DNA of 64,000 bases from JAVKSL01 sp050744225 (GTDB taxonomy: Bacteria > Actinomycetota > Acidimicrobiia > Acidimicrobiales > JAJPHD01): NCBI GenBank assembly GCA_050744225.1, contig JBOGGT010000076.1:62001-126000 (forward strand). Direction: 5' to 3'. Both the position numbers and the translations under genes were made by a program. Below the pieces are notes generated by a model. It ran no database searches. It worked only from the letters and a program-made list of their open reading frames with translations, and was not told the origin of the DNA. Positions 62,305-64,000 of this stretch are shown piece after piece. Numbering within the stretch: position 1 is the first letter of the stretch; every line of letters begins with the position of its first letter.

Positions 62305-62331
62305 GCCGTGCTGGTGGGCTGAGCCGTGCTG
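62288..62331 (+). repeat. Imperfect 21-bp repeats at the end of herA
   Basis: The string gccgtgctggtgg-ctgagcc recurs from 62288 (gccgcgctggtggactgagcc), through 62306 (gtgctggtgggctgagcc), to a third gccgtgctgg at about 62324. Each unit brings a TGA, so the stop of herA is effectively duplicated before mre11. Confidence 0.7.
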
Positions 62332-62351
62332 GCCGTCGTCGAGGGGGACCC

Positions 62352-63467
62352 GTGCTGATCGCCGCAATCGGGGACGCCCACCTGGGGCGCTCCTACCTGC
62401 CCGCCACCACGCCCGAGGGGGTCAATCAGCGCGAGCGGGACTTCGAGATCTCCTTCGAGGCGGCGGTGTCGCTGGCGCTGGCTCAGGAGCCCGGGTTGGT
62501 GGTCTGGTTGGGGGACGTGTTCGACCATCCCCGCCCCACCTACCGCTCCTTCCGGGTGGTCCAGCGGGCTCTGGCCCGTATCCGGGACCACGGGGTGGAG
62601 GTGGTGGTCATTTCCGGCAACCACGACACCCCCCGCCTGCCCGGGACCGGTAGCCCCTACTCGGCGCTGGCGGACGCCTTCCCGGGATTTCACTTTGCCC
62701 ACCGTCTGGCTTACGAGCGTTTCGAGCTCGCTGGCCTGGTGGTCCACGCGGTGCCCCAGATGATGACGGTGGAGGCTACTCTGGAGGCCCTGGACCGGGC
62801 CGATCGGGAGCGCAGCTTGGACCGAACCAACCTGCTCCTCACCCACCCACGGCTCTTGCAGCTCCAGCCCAGGTACGCCGACATCAACGAGATCGAGGTG
62901 GACGCCGGATCGCTGCGCTCTGACCTGGTGTTGCTCGGGCACTACCACGTGCATACCACGGTGGGCAAAGGGATCTGGTATGCCGGGTCCACCGACACCT
63001 TCAGCTTTGCCGACGAGCCCGAGGCGGCCAAGGGCATCGTCGTGCTGGACTCCGACACGGGCGAGTGCGCGCACGTGGCGCTGAGCGATCAGCGGCGCCT
63101 GCTGACCCTGGAGTCTGTGAGTGCGATCGGCATGGGACCAGCCGAGGTCGCCCATGCGGTGCTGGACCGGGTGAGCGCGGTGCCTGAGGGAGCGGTGGCT
63201 CGGCTCTACCTCGAGGGCGTCGACCCCGAGGCCTACCGTTTGCTGGACCTGGAAGCGGTGCGCGAGGCGCACCGGTCCGCTCTGCACGTCAAGCTCATCC
63301 CGGAGTTCACCGGGGTTGGGGAGCAGGTGGAGCTGCCGTCGCTTGACTCGCTGCCCTCCAGGTGGGGTCGCTACGTGGCTGGCCAGGACCTGACCGGCTT
63401 CGACCGGGAACGGGTCGACCAGCTGGGCAGGGACTACCTGGACCGGGCGGTGGAGCGCTCGGGTTGA
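62352..63467 (+). CDS. Mre11/SbcD-type nuclease
   Basis: A 371-residue calcineurin-fold phosphoesterase with all five motifs: GDAHLGRSY, WLGDVFDHPRP, ISGNHDTPRL, LLLTHPRLL and LGHYHVHTTV. It processes DNA ends with its Rad50/SbcC partner. A capping domain of about 130 residues follows. GTG 62352 gives the family N-terminus; the longer open frame upstream lies out of phase inside herA. rad50 begins 1 bp after the stop. Confidence 0.94.
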   Translation: MLIAAIGDAHLGRSYLPATTPEGVNQRERDFEISFEAAVSLALAQEPGLVVWLGDVFDHPRPTYRSFRVVQRALARIRDHGVEVVVISGNHDTPRLPGTGSPYSALADAFPGFHFAHRLAYERFELAGLVVHAVPQMMTVEATLEALDRADRERSLDRTNLLLTHPRLLQLQPRYADINEIEVDAGSLRSDLVLLGHYHVHTTVGKGIWYAGSTDTFSFADEPEAAKGIVVLDSDTGECAHVALSDQRRLLTLESVSAIGMGPAEVAHAVLDRVSAVPEGAVARLYLEGVDPEAYRLLDLEAVREAHRSALHVKLIPEFTGVGEQVELPSLDSLPSRWGRYVAGQDLTGFDRERVDQLGRDYLDRAVERSG

Positions 63468-63468
63468 G

Positions 63469-64000
63469 GTGAGGATTACCCGGCTGTACCTGCGCAACTA
63501 CAGGGTCTACGAGGAGCCGCTGGAGCTGGAGATACCGCCGGGCCTGGTGGGCATCTACGGGGTGAACGGCGCGGGCAAGTCGGCGCTGCTGGAGGCAATC
63601 GCCTTCACCTTGTGGGGCAAGGCCCGGACCAACAAGGACGAGGTGCGCACCGCGGGAATAGTCGGAGACTGCGTCACCGAGGTCGCCTTCGAGCACGAGG
63701 GCCATCTCTACGTGGTCCGCCGCACCATCTCCGGGGCGAGTGCGACGGTTCGGGCCGAGGCCCACGCCGACGGGTCTCAGGTGTCAGAGGGGGTCAAAGA
63801 CACCGCTCGCTACGTGCACTCGGTGCTGGGGATGGACGAAGCGGCATTCAAGGCGTCGGTCTTCGCCGAACAGAAGCAGCTGGCCGCCTTTTCGGTCCGC
63901 CAGCCCGCCGAGCGCCGTGCTCTGGTGCTCGGGCTTCTGGGGATCACCCCCCTCGACGCGGCGCGGGACCAGGCAAGAAGGGACGCCCGCGACGCGCACG
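63469..64000 (+). CDS. Rad50/SbcC-type SMC ATPase, 5' part (truncated by window end)
   Basis: The first 177 residues are visible. Seen: ITRLYLRNYRVYEEPLELEI, Walker A GIYGVNGAGKSALLEAI and a Q-loop region SVFAEQKQLAAFS, followed by QPAERRALVLGLLGI, the standard N-terminal ATPase lobe leading into the coiled coil. It pairs with the Mre11-type nuclease to tether and cut DNA ends. GTG 63469 has GAGG just upstream and follows the mre11 stop by one base. The gene continues beyond base 64000. Confidence 0.95.
   Translation, partial: MRITRLYLRNYRVYEEPLELEIPPGLVGIYGVNGAGKSALLEAIAFTLWGKARTNKDEVRTAGIVGDCVTEVAFEHEGHLYVVRRTISGASATVRAEAHADGSQVSEGVKDTARYVHSVLGMDEAAFKASVFAEQKQLAAFSVRQPAERRALVLGLLGITPLDAARDQARRDARDAH

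Noticed and set aside
61305..62351. Open frame upstream of and in phase with mre11
   Set aside because: It overlaps herA in another frame and is low-complexity; the Mre11 fold starts at GTG 62352.

Overview
The window is high-GC DNA with a typical actinobacterial gene set: a WhiB regulator, a qcrCAB/ctaCDEF respiratory supercomplex including the actinobacterial subunit CtaF, Ku, a DUF3817 protein, GTG/TTG starts and dense 1-8 bp gene overlaps. The absence of mycolate or streptomycete marker genes, together with a NurA-HerA-Mre11-Rad50 cluster, suggests an aerobic member of Actinomycetota near the class Acidimicrobiia. This placement is an inference; there is no rRNA gene in the window. I see no tRNA, rRNA, CRISPR array, prophage or insertion sequence.

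Layout. 1-2.3 kb: the end of hypD ([NiFe]-hydrogenase maturation), a PD-(D/E)XK-like protein and a small coupled gene. 2.3-6.8 kb: cell-envelope glycolipid genes (YbhN-type flippase, polyprenol-phosphate glycosyltransferase, NodB deacetylase, and an MGDG-synthase-like glycosyltransferase fused to a NodB-like tail). 6.9-10.3 kb: DMT transporter, whiB, menaquinone genes menG-menF. 10.4-14.5 kb: a cobalamin riboswitch followed by a lipoprotein with a possible transcobalamin-like fold and an ECF importer (T, fused AA, S). 14.7-17.1 kb: aldo/keto reductase and a CCAEP-tail radical SAM protein. 17.2-22.2 kb: alaS-ruvX-mltG-aroE. 22.2-29.6 kb: an LprI-like lipoprotein, a secreted flavin oxidase, a UppP-like protein, a peroxiredoxin-like gene, a broken DNA ligase, a toxin-antitoxin remnant, an acyl-CoA dehydrogenase and a Cys-rich miniprotein. 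29.6-33 kb: nirBD and an SCP2 protein. 33.1-45.5 kb: ctaCDF, then aminotransferase, ygfZ, a second Cys-rich miniprotein, NUDIX and small membrane proteins, then ctaE-qcrCAB on the other strand. 45.6-55.4 kb: HelR-like ATPase, heme genes hemE-cpfC-cgoX, ku, lnt, YihY and GtrA. 55.4-59 kb: a metal ABC transporter. 59.1-64 kb: an RHH protein, a DUF5808 protein, then nurA-herA-mre11-rad50 running off the end.

Themes. Respiration is the core: menaquinone methylation, heme synthesis, bc1 complex and aa3 oxidase are all here, with assimilatory or ammonifying nitrite reduction. DNA double-strand-break repair is represented by Ku, a nonsense-interrupted LigC-type ligase and an archaeal-style end-resection set. 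Two regulatory habits recur. Many first genes have a TAnnnT hexamer only 6-8 nt before the start codon and no Shine-Dalgarno, which indicates leaderless transcripts. Downstream genes are joined by ATGA/GTGA/TTGA overlaps, including one apparent CTGA start for aroE. A third habit is expansion of short in-frame tandem repeats inside linkers and tails of many proteins, twice exactly where convergent genes overlap tail to tail.
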